Notes: generated from the letters alone by a model not told the origin. A DNA stretch of 64,000 nucleotides from Siphlonurus alternatus (GCA_949825025.1 OX463781.1:33989221-34053220); one strand, 5' to 3'. Counted from the first letter of the stretch, positions 25,683 to 37,146 are shown. Program-made: numbers and translations.

Positions 25683-26000
25683 TTAAGGGTAAGATAACAT
25701 GAAACATTGATTGTTGTAGTCCCATTTGATTAACATGTAAACCTTAGCAACCTCATAATAATTCTGATTTTTTTTTAGAGACAGTTCTTAGCACCCAAAA
25801 AATGTAGAAAAAATTTCAAGGCAAAATATATCTCTCGATATGATTTTTTTTTTGTATTTATTTTTTAGTTTAGGTCTCCATGGGAAAGCCCTATACTAAA
25901 AATTAAAAAAAAAAAAAATCGGATCGAGCGATTGTTTTGAAATTTTTTCTTCGTTTTTTTGGTGCTAAGAGCTAAGAACTATCTCTAAAAAAAAAAACAG
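25683..26000. mobile_element. TTAA foldback element, right end missing
   Basis: The left arm starts TTAAGGGTAAGATAACATG as in 10783-11175. The right arm runs back only as far as about 26000, where another inverted repeat begins, and does not resume after it. Confidence 0.75.
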
Positions 26001-26391
26001 AATAGACAATAATGGTTGCATTTTTTTATTTCATATTTAGAAAATATACCTAAAATTATGCTTTTCTGAATTTTATCGGATTTTTTGGAGTGCGGGAACT
26101 AATTTTAAAAAAATATTTAAAATACCTGAATTTGGGTGGTACACTTGATGGGACAACCGTGACGTCATTTGTCGTGCTGTGATTGGCTGTTGATGATGTC
26201 ACAGCTGCTGTGATTGGCTGTCGATGACGTCACGCTTGTCCCATCAGGTGTACCACTCAAATTCAGACATTTTAAATATTTTTTTAAAATTAGTTCCCGC
26301 ACTCCAAAAAATCTGAAAAAATTCAGAAAAGCATAATTTTAGGTATGTTTTCTAATTATGAAATAAAAAAATGCAACCATTATTGTCTATT
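26001..26391. mobile_element. Inverted repeat with promoter-like motifs in its centre
   Basis: A 391-bp inverted repeat from AATAGACAATAATGGTTGCA to its complement, with long nearly complementary arms. The centre holds two TGACGTCA sites (26160-26167 and 26225-26232) and two ATTGGCTG boxes (26182-26189, 26213-26220). Flanking duplication not clear. Confidence 0.75.
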
Positions 26392-26484
26392 ATGTAAAGT
26401 TATGTGTGACCAACCCCAGTATTCAACATGCAGTAAAGCCCCACTCCCCCGCAATAAAGCCCATGTATTTTTTAAACTATAGAT

Positions 26485-26690
26485 AATTTGACGGCTAGGT
26501 TTCCTGAGTGTCTGGAATCAAAGTCACTAACTTTATTTAAATTGTTCACTGTTTTGCCTATAATTTTTTGCCCTTTTCCAACGTTGTATTTTTTTATCCA
26601 TTAAAAATTTGACGGCCAGGTTCTCTGAGTCTGTGGGGGATCAAAGACAGTGACTTCATTTAAAATGTACACTGTCTTGCCAATAATTTT
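26485..26690 (+). repeat. Direct repeat, two diverged copies, period about 121 bp
   Basis: AATTTGACGGCTAGGTT at 26485 and AATTTGACGGCCAGGTT at 26606. Each is followed by a similar stretch ending CACTGT-TTGCC-ATAATTTT. Confidence 0.65.
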
Positions 26691-28061
26691 GTTTTTTATG
26701 TGATATTAAAAATGCAAGTCGAATTTCTATATATTCTGATTGCATTTTTATACTTTTTACAGGATCCATTCGTAGCCGAATGGCATAATCACATCAATCC
26801 TCGTTGCCGGTGCTGATAAACTCCGTATATTGTGCTTTTGTTTTTTTAAACATTATAATAATTAATAATAATTTAATAATGATAATTAAATGGTGTGATA
26901 TATTGTCTTTTTTTTTCTATATATTTATGTATTTTTCAGTACTAGCTAGAATTAAATATTAAGTTATGAATTATTGTACGTATTTAATGAAACAATAAAT
27001 TTTAATTAATGCAACAGAACTGAAACAATTAAGGAAATTTTATTTTAATACCTTTGCCTCTTCCGGTATAATTAATTAATTACACCATTTAGGAACTTGC
27101 TGATGGTGTATGATTTTCACCACATACTTTTGATCATACCACGAACGGTGTGCATGCATTGGAAAAGTATATGCTGTTCAAAGGTACGTATATATATGGT
27201 CAAAGGTGTTTTGTTTCATTTTTCCCACACTTTAGACCACATTAAACTTGGTATTGTACAAAGTGTGATCAAGACCATAAATTTACCATACTTTTATTCA
27301 TGCATGCATAAATTTTTTACTTGAGAATATTTTACAATTTGTAGCACAATAAAATACAGGAATATATATATAATTATATATATATATTATTTTATTGATT
27401 TCACATGCAGTTGTAATGTATAATATAATGCCTACAGTACTTTTATTTATGATAAAAATTATATTTTACACATCTTAAAAACATATATCGCTTTAAAATA
27501 TATGACAATTAGAAGGGAAAAAAATATTTGTTTACAGTATAATAACGTCTAGCAAAATGTTCACTATATATTCTATTTCTTTATTTATGCAACTATAACA
27601 GATTCGTTTTTGCAAATTATAAGAAAGAAATACATAATATATGAATATATCTCATTTTACTCATATACATATGTGTTCGTGTTGCTGTAAGGACCATATT
27701 CTTTGCATTATATATATAGGTCTCTAGCGGTTGACTTGATCAACTTTTTCCATTTTGTTTTATAATGCAGTCTTCATTTCGAAATAAATATTGAATCATA
27801 AATACCACGCTATTAAAGTTAATTAATGAATAAATAACACAATAAGTGTGTAATTTTGCATTTTATACTCGATTTTCAAGATATGCTGGGCTTGAAATGA
27901 AATTTATAACATTGTGAGTTACCCGTGATTTCGCTTTTTTTCTCCCACACGTGGCGCCACCACTGAGATGTGGCAAAAGCGTGAACTACACGTCAGTATA
28001 GGGTGAAACGATTTGGATGTGACACGCTTGAATACTAATCGAAGTACGCTCTGAGCTTTAC

Positions 28062-28260
28062 ACTCCATTGGTGAGCTTATTCCAAATAAATTCCCGCGCG
28101 CCCGCCCCGCCCCCAAATGGTGTTTGTTGATGTTGACAAGAAACGTTGTTTGTCTGTATTATTTAGAGTGGTTAGAAGTACTTAGAAGACAGAAGAGGAG
28201 CCCGAAGAGCTGATCGAATCAACCAACTAAATTATATCAACGAAAATAAACAATTTTTCA
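28062..28260 (+). promoter_or_regulatory. CENPM proximal promoter and 5'UTR, probably once shared with RRN3
   Basis: Contains an inverted CCAAT box (CCATTGG, 28065-28071), an E2F-like TTCCCGCGCG (28091-28100) and a GC-box run CCCGCCCCGCCCCC (28101-28114), in otherwise AT-rich DNA 150-195 bases upstream of the CENPM ATG. E2F-type sites suit a cell-cycle gene. The transcription start is not determined. Confidence 0.5.
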
Positions 28261-31200
28261 ATGAATCATAACAGGAAAAAAATCTTGCCGTTTGTTGGGC
28301 GTAACTTTTCAGAATGTGGCCTTTCTATTTTGGTAAGAACATCTCAAGCTTCAACAAACAGAATAACTAGCTGCATTGATCTTTCAGATATTTATGCATA
28401 TATCATCATACTGCATACATATACATACGTAGTAATACTGTACAGTTTGCATACAGTATGATATGCATTAGTGTATGAGTGGAAAGGTGGAGAGGGGGAG
28501 ATATATTTGGGGAGAAGGAACCATGAATGGAAGCTCGAGTATGCATATGCATATGCCTATCAGGGAAGCAACAATGATGTGGGAATGATGTGGGAAGTAT
28601 TCTCTTTTATAAGGAGCTAGGACGGTGAGAGAGTGGAATTTGTTGGGGCCTGCGGAGGTGGCGTGGATAGGATTGAGAAGTTCAGGGAGCTGGTGACCGC
28701 ACGCAGGACCCCAAACTGTGAGCCATACAGTATGATAGTGGTGTAACCACAACTGCTGCAGTATAAACCATTATTTACTTTACTGTATCATCGTAATCTA
28801 TGCAAAGTGTATGTATTATGTATATACTGTATCATACTGTATGCATACTGTACAGCAGAGTCTTCTGCGCGCAATGTTTCTAACAAAACATTGTTCAATG
28901 TCTGTCACGTAGCCCGATTATTGCGTGACGCTTTAGTTCCATTTTGCGCCCGCCAGAGTGACCAGAGGCGCCACTAGCCAAGAAGGCTACAGTTAGGAGG
29001 TGCCACGCTCCGTGCTGCCCTCAAGCGGATAGCGCAGAACTAGCGAATGCAGATGACAGTCTGATTTCTGAAACAGATTTTGTCCGCGAAAAATTCAAAC
29101 GGTGTAAATTAAATCCGTCAACATCGGGCCGATGATCCATTAAAATTCTTTTAAATTAAGTCTATCTTCTTCAGAATTTAACGTAGAATTTATTTCTATC
29201 ACAATTTTACCCACATTTGTACTGTAAATAAGACTTTTGCTGGCTTTTATAGTTCCATCGTTTGAATTTTTCGCGGACAAAATCTGCTTCAGATATCAGA
29301 CTGTCATCTGCATTTGCTAGTTCTGCGTTATCCGCTTGGGGGCAGCACGGAGCGTGGCACCTCCTAACTGTAGCCTTCTTGCCACTAGCGAGCGGTTTTT
29401 GTTGACTATGCGCCATTGTTTAACATAGGAAATTCGAGAGTTGACGCCTAAATGTAATAACTTCTAAAATATCACACCAAAAGTATGACAAAATTTCATT
29501 ATTTCGTACTACATTGATCCAGGTAATGTAAAAAATTAATTATTAGTAAATATAACGGTAATTTATCTTATTTTTAGCACATAGAAAAGACGACGCAGAC
29601 TGAGGTTGGCGTTTCATTGCCTTTAATGTGATTCTATGCAATCATAGACGTTAGAAGGGACTCCAGTCACTCCAGCATTAAAGTCTAAAAGCATAGAAAC
29701 TTGTAAATTATCGAATTACTGCTATACCTTTAAGATATAAGAAATTCAAAGGTAAAATTTTAATACCCTATTATATTGCTTTTTATTTTAAAATAAATCA
29801 ACAAATGGACACTGGTGCGGCTGGTCAGAGCAGCTAAGTCCTGTCAGAACTGCTAGCTAAAAGATTTTAGAGCTTACAAGCCCTTGGAAACACAGAAATT
29901 ATATACATTACTTACACCATGGTTATCGCTTCACATTTTTTCGACCGTTTCAATGATAAAAAACCGTTAAAAATTCTTAATTTTTTCTGTAAAATTGCCG
30001 CGCATGTTTCTTTCCATTTCACTTGATTTTTGAAAACATGTCCTCAATTTTCTAATTATTTCTATTAGTTTTTCATGTTATTCATAATGCTTTCCTTGAT
30101 AATTACCGCTCGCTGGTGGCGCCGCCAGCGGCAAAAAATTGTAAACAACGGAGTTTGTTTACTTTTTTGCTTTCTCGCGTTCAACAATCGAAAATTACAC
30201 CACGCGACAGACATTGAACAATGTTTTGTTAGAAACATTGCGCGCAGAAGACTCTGCTGTACAGTATAATTATGTACACAGAGTATGCAATCTACAGTAA
30301 CAGTAATATAAGATATGTATACTTTTTTATTAGTAGTATAGTTTATACTGCGGCAGTTGTGGTCATACCACTACATGGCTCACAGTTTGGGGTCCTGCGT
30401 GTGGCCGCCAGCTCCCTGAACTTCGCAACCCTTTCCACTCCCACCTCCTCAGTGTTCAACACATTCCACTCTCTCGTAGTCCTCCTACTCCTCCTGATAT
30501 AAGATTAATACTTCCCTAAATTATTGTTACTTCCCTGATACTCAAGCTTCCACTAATGGCTCATGGTTCCGCCTCCCCACACTTATCTCCCCCTCTCTAC
30601 CATTCTACTCATCTCCTCCCAACCTTCTATTTTTCTGGTGATTTTGTACATTGTTTTCAATCTGATTTGTTTCCTCCTTTCCTCCAATGAGCTTCACCCC
30701 AGTTCTTCAAATCAATCATTTGTGTACCGCTCTTTCTTTCCTTATGAATTTCCTTTCCGTCGCTCACCAGTTTCCATTTTCCCACTTGACTTGTCACCCT
30801 TCTACATGAACTGACTACTGCATGAGTACTGTATGAACGTAGATGATACTGTATCTACTGTGTCCATGTTAATTACCAGTACACTGTACATGCACTGTAT
30901 TTATTATATTACAGGCATACTGTACTCTACAGTATTATAGTATGCATAATAACCATATCCCAAATTCTTCTACTTGTAATGGTTGTAAAACAATAAACCA
31001 TTGTTTATGCAAACTGTACGTACACATAAAAAATGATTTGTTACAACCATTGTGAGTAGAAGACTTTGCCATATGCATATTATAGAGTGACATTATGTGA
31101 ACAGTTTCACCTGCACAAGATAATAACAGAGTGATTTTTGCAAAAAAGGAATAATATTGCGGAGATTTAAAAATTCAAAATTCTTCCACTTAATAAATTT

Positions 31201-34200
31201 ATTCAAAATACACCATTGTAGTTTAATTATTTGAGCTGGAATGCTGGAATACAGGTTACAGAACTTGAGTCATTCTGCATGTAAGATAAAAATATTTATT
31301 CAACACCATGGTAAAATAACAAATGCTTATGACTGTAATTTTTTGCTTCAGATTGTGGGGTCCCAGCAGTTTACCACCAGCCTGGAGACTGCGCTGTCAC
31401 ATTGCTTCCTTCAGGACTGCACGGTGGACTGGAGAGCTCACTCGTGCCAGAGCGTACATGCCTTACTTCGGCTGCCGGTCCTCTGTACCCTTCATTTTGA
31501 CTTCATCGTGTTTGCAGTCGACACAAGAATGTCTGATGCTCTGTCTAATCTCAGAAGAGATTTGAACCATATAGACAAGCATTTCCTTGTGGTGAGTCAC
31601 TTCAATTACTGTATATCTTGTGTTACTCTACTTGTGTGTCATTCATTCATCAATAATAATTATTATTATTATTATTTTTTTTTAATTTTTTGACGGTTGC
31701 AAGTTTTTATTGTTTTGTAAATTTAATATTTCTGGTAAAAATATTGTCATTTTCAATGAACATGAGATTCATACCAGGGAAAGTAGACAGAGCGAACTTG
31801 AGTAGAAGGCCACAACACGACCGCGCCCACTTTTCAATAGCCGTCCTACTGAGCAGCAGGTTTGCGTGTAATCATATGGGAGAGGGCTTCACTTTGGTCG
31901 CGGTTTACGACAATTACGCTGTATGCTAGAGTTTTCAAAATGAAACAAGTTTAACTCTAATATAGTTTAATCTTACTGGACAACCTTTTTTTTTCACGCA
32001 AAAACAATATTAATACACTTAAATTAAACTTTTATGAACCCGACTTCTGCTACTTCTGTTACATCTGCGCATGCGCCGGCATGCGCGAAGTAATAAAAGT
32101 CAGTTTACTGGCGATGACGTCATATGAACATTGAAAGCCTTTCTTCATAGCGAGTGACTTTCACTTTACTTAATTGCATTTTCTATACTTTGTATATATC
32201 AAGTAAAGTTATTTACTACATCGAAAATAATGTATGAAAGTTGATTCAAGTACTTTTGTATTTTCAATATGTCGTGACGTCATGATACATTACTAAAGCT
32301 TGGAAGATAGAACCAAGTTCCCGCCCTAACTTTACCGTCTTATTTCTCAAGAAGTATGATATTTATGAACTAAATAAAATAATTAGCAAACGGGAGACTA
32401 CATTGAAGTATTATCGCACTACAAGACACCTTCATTAATATCAAGTAAATATTTAAAAAAAAATATGTCCTCCCGATTACATTGCATGTTATTTTTTTAA
32501 ATTCCGGATGGCTAATGTCTCGACAGATGACGATCGCGCCGGCTGGGTTTTGGCCTCCTACTCAAGTACGCTCTGAAGTAGATTCCTCATGATCAAGTAC
32601 TGGTAATTTTTTTTAGTGAAATGTTGTTTATACTGGGAGACTACTGTACTGTATTAGAGATGACTGTGTCTTTTGACCAAAAAGTTGAATAAAATTTGAG
32701 AGGTTTAATTCCTGTTTCCCGGGACAATAGTTCAATCAATGTTCATGTGCATGACAGTGGAGCTACCTTTTCAGGAAATAGTGAATTTCTTAAATTTTGG
32801 TCAACATTCTGATAATAATACATAGAAGTCTTTGTTTTATGATGAGCTAGCTGATGCACATCACTCTTATTATATTGTACTGTATAGCATTTAAAAGTAG
32901 TAAACTACTAAACGAAAGGTTTTAGTCAAGCTTTCAACCAACAATTTTGACATACATTTTAAATTAACAAAGATTATATTTTATGTTGTTCCGTCAAGTC
33001 CTTCTTAAAGGGGTACCAAAGTGAATACTTTTTTTACATGTTCGGGCAGCTACGAATTATTCTAATATCCCTGTGGCTCAATATTTACGTACGATGCCTA
33101 GTTATTTTACAATTAATTATTTAGTTTGAAAAGTGAGTTTGAAAACCGTTGGTTGATTCAAGCATGCCCGCGGCCGCAGCGGCCGGTGATACGACAAGAA
33201 GGGGGCGGGAGGAGTTCCCCCGATTCGCGGGAGATTCTCGTCGTATCAGCGGCTGCTGCTGGAGCGCATAGACTTGAATCAACCAACGATTATCAAACTC
33301 ACTTTTCAAACTAAATAATTAATTGTAAAATAACTAGGCATTGTACGAAAATATTGAGCCACAGGGATATCAGGATAATTCGTAGCTGCCCGAACATGTA
33401 AAAAAAGTAATCACTTTGGTACCCCTTTAAGCTATTTGTAGTACAAGTAACTTGTGTTATTTTTAATGTTTTATAGAATTCTAACTGTAACTTGGTCTGA
33501 TTTGCCACATTGTACTTTCTGAAATGTGACTTCTGATTCGCTGACAGATGAGCCGTGTCTGCCTGGTGGCGTCCAATATGATTTCCTACGGAGACGTTAG
33601 TATTTTGAGCTACCGACTGCATGATGCGGCCATCAAGCTGCACTGCCCTCTACTGCTGGGCAACATTCTGGTGAGTCATTCCAAACTATTACACTATCTA
33701 GTTTCACAGTTGGATTCTGTGTGTGTGACACAGAAAACAGTGAAGTGAGACCAGACAATGGAGTATAAACATCAAACAGATTTATTGCATATATGGGTGC
33801 AATTCAGGTGCTTACCTCTATTCTGTATTTCCTAGATTGATATCTATGTTTAACTCGCTACGAACTTTTATGAGTATGACTGTATGCTATGCAATTTATT
33901 AATTATTTTTTGATGAAGTACTGTATGTAGTTGTTTTTTATTGTAGTTGTTTGGTTACCAATGGCTGAACTTGTTTTTCAACATTGTTCACAGTGCTCTC
34001 TGGGGCTCCTAATTCAGTCTGCACTCCAGACAATTAGGTATCATATCTCAGTGGGGCACATATGTTGTTTGTACAACATTCCGCGGTCTTACTCACCCCA
34101 GCAGAGTGTACTTTAACTTTGCAATCCATTTGTGCAATAAATATTTTAAACGTTAATATTTAATTTTACTTTCTAATAACAGCTACAGTACTTAAAATAT

Positions 34201-34648
34201 TCCATTTACCTTTGAAATGGCTGTATAGATTTACATACGTAGTTAAAAATGGTGGAACAGAGGAATACATCATAATACTTTTATCAGTGGATATAATTCT
34301 TCATAGAAAGTTATGTAACCAGTTCAGTTCTAACAATGAGCTGGTTCTATTGAACTGGCTATCAAATCTTATACATGACAATTTCTTTTTATATTATATC
34401 TGAGTATCTGAGTTTAAACTGATTCCGGTTGAAACCTTTTACAAGCCGCAAGATTGCAGACTGACACGTAGTTATGCTCTCCCGTGTTCCAGGATGATGC
34501 CAAGTGTCGGACACTGGCCCAGCGGCTTGCCCACCTGGTTGCCACAGTGACGGGGGTGAAGACTGGCGTGCCACTGCTGCTGGCACGGACAGAGGAAAAC
34601 TCAGAACGCCTTGGTCACGTCTCTTCCGCCAAGCATGTCTTTGAATAG
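28261..34648 (+). CDS. CENPM: Centromere protein M (4 exons)
   Basis: Subunit of the CENP-H/I/K/M part of the constitutive centromere network. The family has a Ras-like fold but does not bind GTP. Exons: 28261-28332, 31352-31591, 33548-33670, 34493-34648; all junctions are phase 0 and GT-AG, giving 196 residues against 180 in human. Family features include the first beta strand GLSILIVGSQQF (20-31), where the GK[ST] of a true P-loop is absent; DFIVFAVD (74-81), where the human protein has a very similar strand; KVCFLA-like SRVCLVAS at the start of exon 3; and a C-terminal AQRLAHLVATVTG helix. Identification rests on these blocks in the right order and spacing, not on a database search. The tail after the last helix is short and less conserved. 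Introns 1 and 2 are filled with palindromic and hAT-like elements. Confidence 0.9.
28470..30615. mobile_element. 2.1-kb composite palindrome in CENPM intron 1
   Basis: Nested inverted repeats. The outer arms, about 28470-28750 and 30345-30615, share GGCTCACAGTTTGGGGTCCT on opposite strands. Inner arms at about 28848-28906 and 30205-30266 share GAAACATTGCGCGCAGAAGA. A separate inner inverted repeat runs from about 28977 to 29382 (GGAGGTGCCACGCTCCGTGC). Homology of the arms is clear but diverged, so this is an old foldback or several nested insertions. No transposase seen. Confidence 0.7.
31788..32575. mobile_element. hAT-like element of the CAGAGCG family in CENPM intron 2
   Basis: The left end CAGAGCGAACTTGAGTAG pairs with the right end (complement CAGAGCGTACTTGAGTAGG), giving inverted repeats of about 32 bp. 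Flanks are AAGTAGA (31781-31787) and AAGTAGAT (32576-32583), an 8-bp duplication with one base lost. The first 12 bases match the ends of the 5.2-kb element at 22849 except at one position. Internal TGCGCATGCGCC (32066-32077) and TGACGTCA (32115-32122) are promoter-like. Confidence 0.75.
33005..33430. mobile_element. TTAA foldback element with GC-rich loop, copy A, CENPM intron 2
   Basis: A palindromic element with TTAA at both ends, arms beginning AGGGGTACCAAAGTGA and a GC-rich centre (33165-33270) containing GAAGGGGGCGGGAGGAG. ORFs on both strands are just the two readings of one palindrome. Copy B lies at 37854-38476. Confidence 0.85.
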
Positions 34649-34747
34649 TCAGCATTGTAGTATGGATCATCATGTGATTGTTTTCCAAGCTCTTTGAAAT
34701 AATCAAGCTAAAGAAGTAAGCATGTAAATATTGTATATGTATATTAT

Positions 34748-34907
34748 ATCATTGTGGTATCATCTAGTTTGCTGATCTGAACTTGGTAGAATTTACATAG
34801 ATTTAAGATCTCAATCCATTTTATGGCGAAGTACCGACATGAGACCATCAATCTATGTAAATTCTACCAAGTTGAGATAGGCAAACTAGATGCTGCCACA
34901 ATGATAT
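34748..34907. mobile_element. Short inverted repeat just after CENPM
   Basis: About 160 bp; ATCATTGTGG...CATCTAGTTTGC pairs with GCAAACTAGATG...CCACAATGAT, and ACTTGGTAGAATTTACATAG pairs with its complement. It is likely in the CENPM 3'UTR or just beyond. Confidence 0.75.
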
Positions 34908-36013
34908 TCTGTGAACCATCAGATACTATGTTAATATTTGTTGAGAGAATATTTCATACTGTATTTAACTACCACTCTATTGAGTACATAAAGGACCAAT
35001 AGATGGCATTGCGTGCAGAAATTTTGGCTCTCTACATCAAGGATATGGCAATATCTATAGCATGGGGATAATCTCAAAAATGCCAAAATTTATACCGTAT
35101 GGAAAAAATCACTTGTGAAGTTGAAATATATTTTTTTTAATATTTGTCTGTATATATTTATTGTGTTGTCAATTCTGTAAAATATGCTGTGGCTGCTGTT
35201 AGAGAATTTTCATGATTTTACAATGTTAAATCATGTAATTGGGGGATGGGGGGGGGCTTGATGTAGTTCAGCTATTACCACCAGGTAGGTTCGCTGTCAA
35301 CTTTATGGTGTCAATTAAGTAGACACAGCATTATCTCATCATCAATGAAGCATGCAAGGCTCTTAAATCTCCATGCCATTCCTAATGATTCATCGGTATA
35401 CATAGACCTAATGACACATTTTTTTTAACTTTTTTTTTTTTTTTTTTTTTTTTTAGGTGTAGAAATATTTATAGTATTTTTATTGTAATAAGCTGAATAA
35501 ATTTTTGTAATAAAAATTATGTACTTAGTTGTTAACTTGCGAATAACCCAGATGGTCCCAGACAGCCTAATAATATTGGTTCACTTCTTGTTATTCCCTG
35601 GTTTCATTGGAAACAAATATGTGCACTATAATTTATATTGAAGATAATTGACATTGTTGCTGCATTTTTAGATAATTAGACTCTTATGTGATGTCAGATC
35701 CAAAGTTAAAACTGCTGTCTGCATCCATGATGTTGGTTTAGCCTCTATAGCTATAGTACATAGTACTTGAAATTGTTTAAAAAAAAAATGGAGATAAAAT
35801 TAAAAAATCTAAGACATCTAAGCAAAAGTTTGCATTAAAAAAATATATATGTCTCATTTTGTCTAATTTTTGTTTTCATCATTTGTAAAATATTTTTAAA
35901 ATTTCACTTGTATTCAGAGTTATGTTAGTTATGTACTATATGTCCAACATTTTTTTCACTCATTAAATTGGAATGTGTATATAATATATAGTATGGGTTA
36001 TGGGTTATTTGCA
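34908..36013. other. CENPM 3' flank, AT-rich
   Basis: Includes a T-rich run of about 27 bases (about 35428-35454) and an AATAAA at 35496-35501 that could be a distal polyadenylation signal. Nothing else recognised. Confidence 0.3.
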
Positions 36014-36380
36014 ATGGACAACATACATGACAAAATTTTATTGCAGAAATAAACAGAGGGTACCAAATTATGCTACCCTGAATTTTTTCAGATTTTTTTG
36101 CGACCCAGAACTATTTTTAAATAATTATTGAAAGTGCGGCCACGCCCCCTGGAGGCGTCAATAGGCGTCCAGTCTCTATCCTTTTTATTAAGGATCTCTA
36201 TCCTTTTTATTAAGGATTCAGGGGTGCCAACTGAAATCACAGGACTTTCAATGATTATTTAAAAATAGTTCCGGGTCTCAAAAAAATCTAAAAAAAATTC
36301 AGAGTAGCATAATTTGGTATAATACCCTCTATTCATTTCTGCAATAAAATTTTTTCATAATAATATGCATGTTGTCCATT
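36014..36380. mobile_element. Inverted repeat with duplicated core
   Basis: AATGGACAACATACATGA on the left returns as the complement at about 36366-36380, and most of the arms pair. The centre has the tandem pair CTCTATCCTTTTTATTAAGG at about 36174-36216. Confidence 0.75.
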
Positions 36381-37146
36381 AAACTATTTATTTGAAAAAC
36401 ATTAAAAAATAATGCAAGTTTTTACGTTTTTACACAAATTCATTCCCATAATGCAGAAAAATACTAGAAATACATCAATGTATGATGATATAAAACATAA
36501 TATTCATATTTAATTTATACATCTGTGCAAAACATTCAATCTATTATTATACTATTGACACTGTTGACAGAGAGCTTCACTTGGTCCAGTTATAAGATGC
36601 CTGAATTAGCAACACACTCAGCCTACTTTACAGGGTTAGCTTTATTATTTATGGTGTATGTAAGGTACGTACGTAGATTACACGGTATTGACAAACTAGT
36701 TTTTGATTACATTGGGTATATATATAAACATGAAATAGTTTTATTGTACCTTATTTTATTAAGATTTTATATTTCTTACTTTAAAAAAATGGTAGAACAG
36801 TTAGGCTATAGGTTTCTAAAACTATATTATAGCAAAATATTAAAAAAGAATTTCAACTTTCCGATATTTTTCGGTCCAAATTGTTTTGATGAATATTTCT
36901 TTAATGGTAATTAATGATGACTGCATCATTGCATGTATGGTTTATAGATATAATTAAGGTGCAGTATAAGGCTAAAAAAGTAAATATTCAAAAGACATTT
37001 AAATTTTTAACCGTCAAAATAACTTTAAATTGCTTAAAAAAATTACCGTTTCCGCGCGTGAGTTTTTTTTGCTGGTGGCTCGGGGGCCAAAGTACATTAC
37101 ATTATATAATACGTTACTTAAAGGCCTGCTGAACCTTTTAACAGTA
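36381..37146. other. AT-rich spacer
   Basis: A 129-codon open frame (36525-36914, +) lies here, but its composition is that of the local AT-rich DNA and no domain is visible. I do not call a gene. Confidence 0.3.

Larger units (their letters stand above)
22849..28053. mobile_element. 5.2-kb hAT-like element between RRN3 and CENPM
   Basis: The first 37 bases (22849-22885, starting CAGAGCGTACTT) are repeated exactly as the complement at 28017-28053. The next about 100 bases inside each end are also related (TCTCCCAC...GCGCCAC). Both sides carry the identical 8-bp target duplication AGCTTTAC (22841-22848 and 28054-28061). No transposase is recognisable; the longest open stretches (for example 23593-23844) show no family features, so it is non-autonomous or gutted. 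It contains younger insertions at 24369, 25683 and 26001, a direct duplication at 26485-26690, and a short perfect palindrome at 23341-23389. Confidence 0.85.

Noticed and set aside
26761..26820. Short GC-containing stretch considered as a tRNA
   Set aside because: No cloverleaf, and no B-box GGTTCGANTCC found.
30272..30814. Ser/Leu-rich + strand ORFs in CENPM intron 1
   Set aside because: They cover the right arm of the composite palindrome and continue into low-complexity C/T-rich DNA; no domain.
33121..33314. Overlapping ORFs on both strands with similar peptides
   Set aside because: They are the two readings of one palindromic transposon, not genes.
36525..36914. 129-codon ORF on the + strand
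   Set aside because: Composition is simply that of AT-rich DNA (Tyr, Phe, Ile, Leu, Lys), with no domain and no promoter or splice context.
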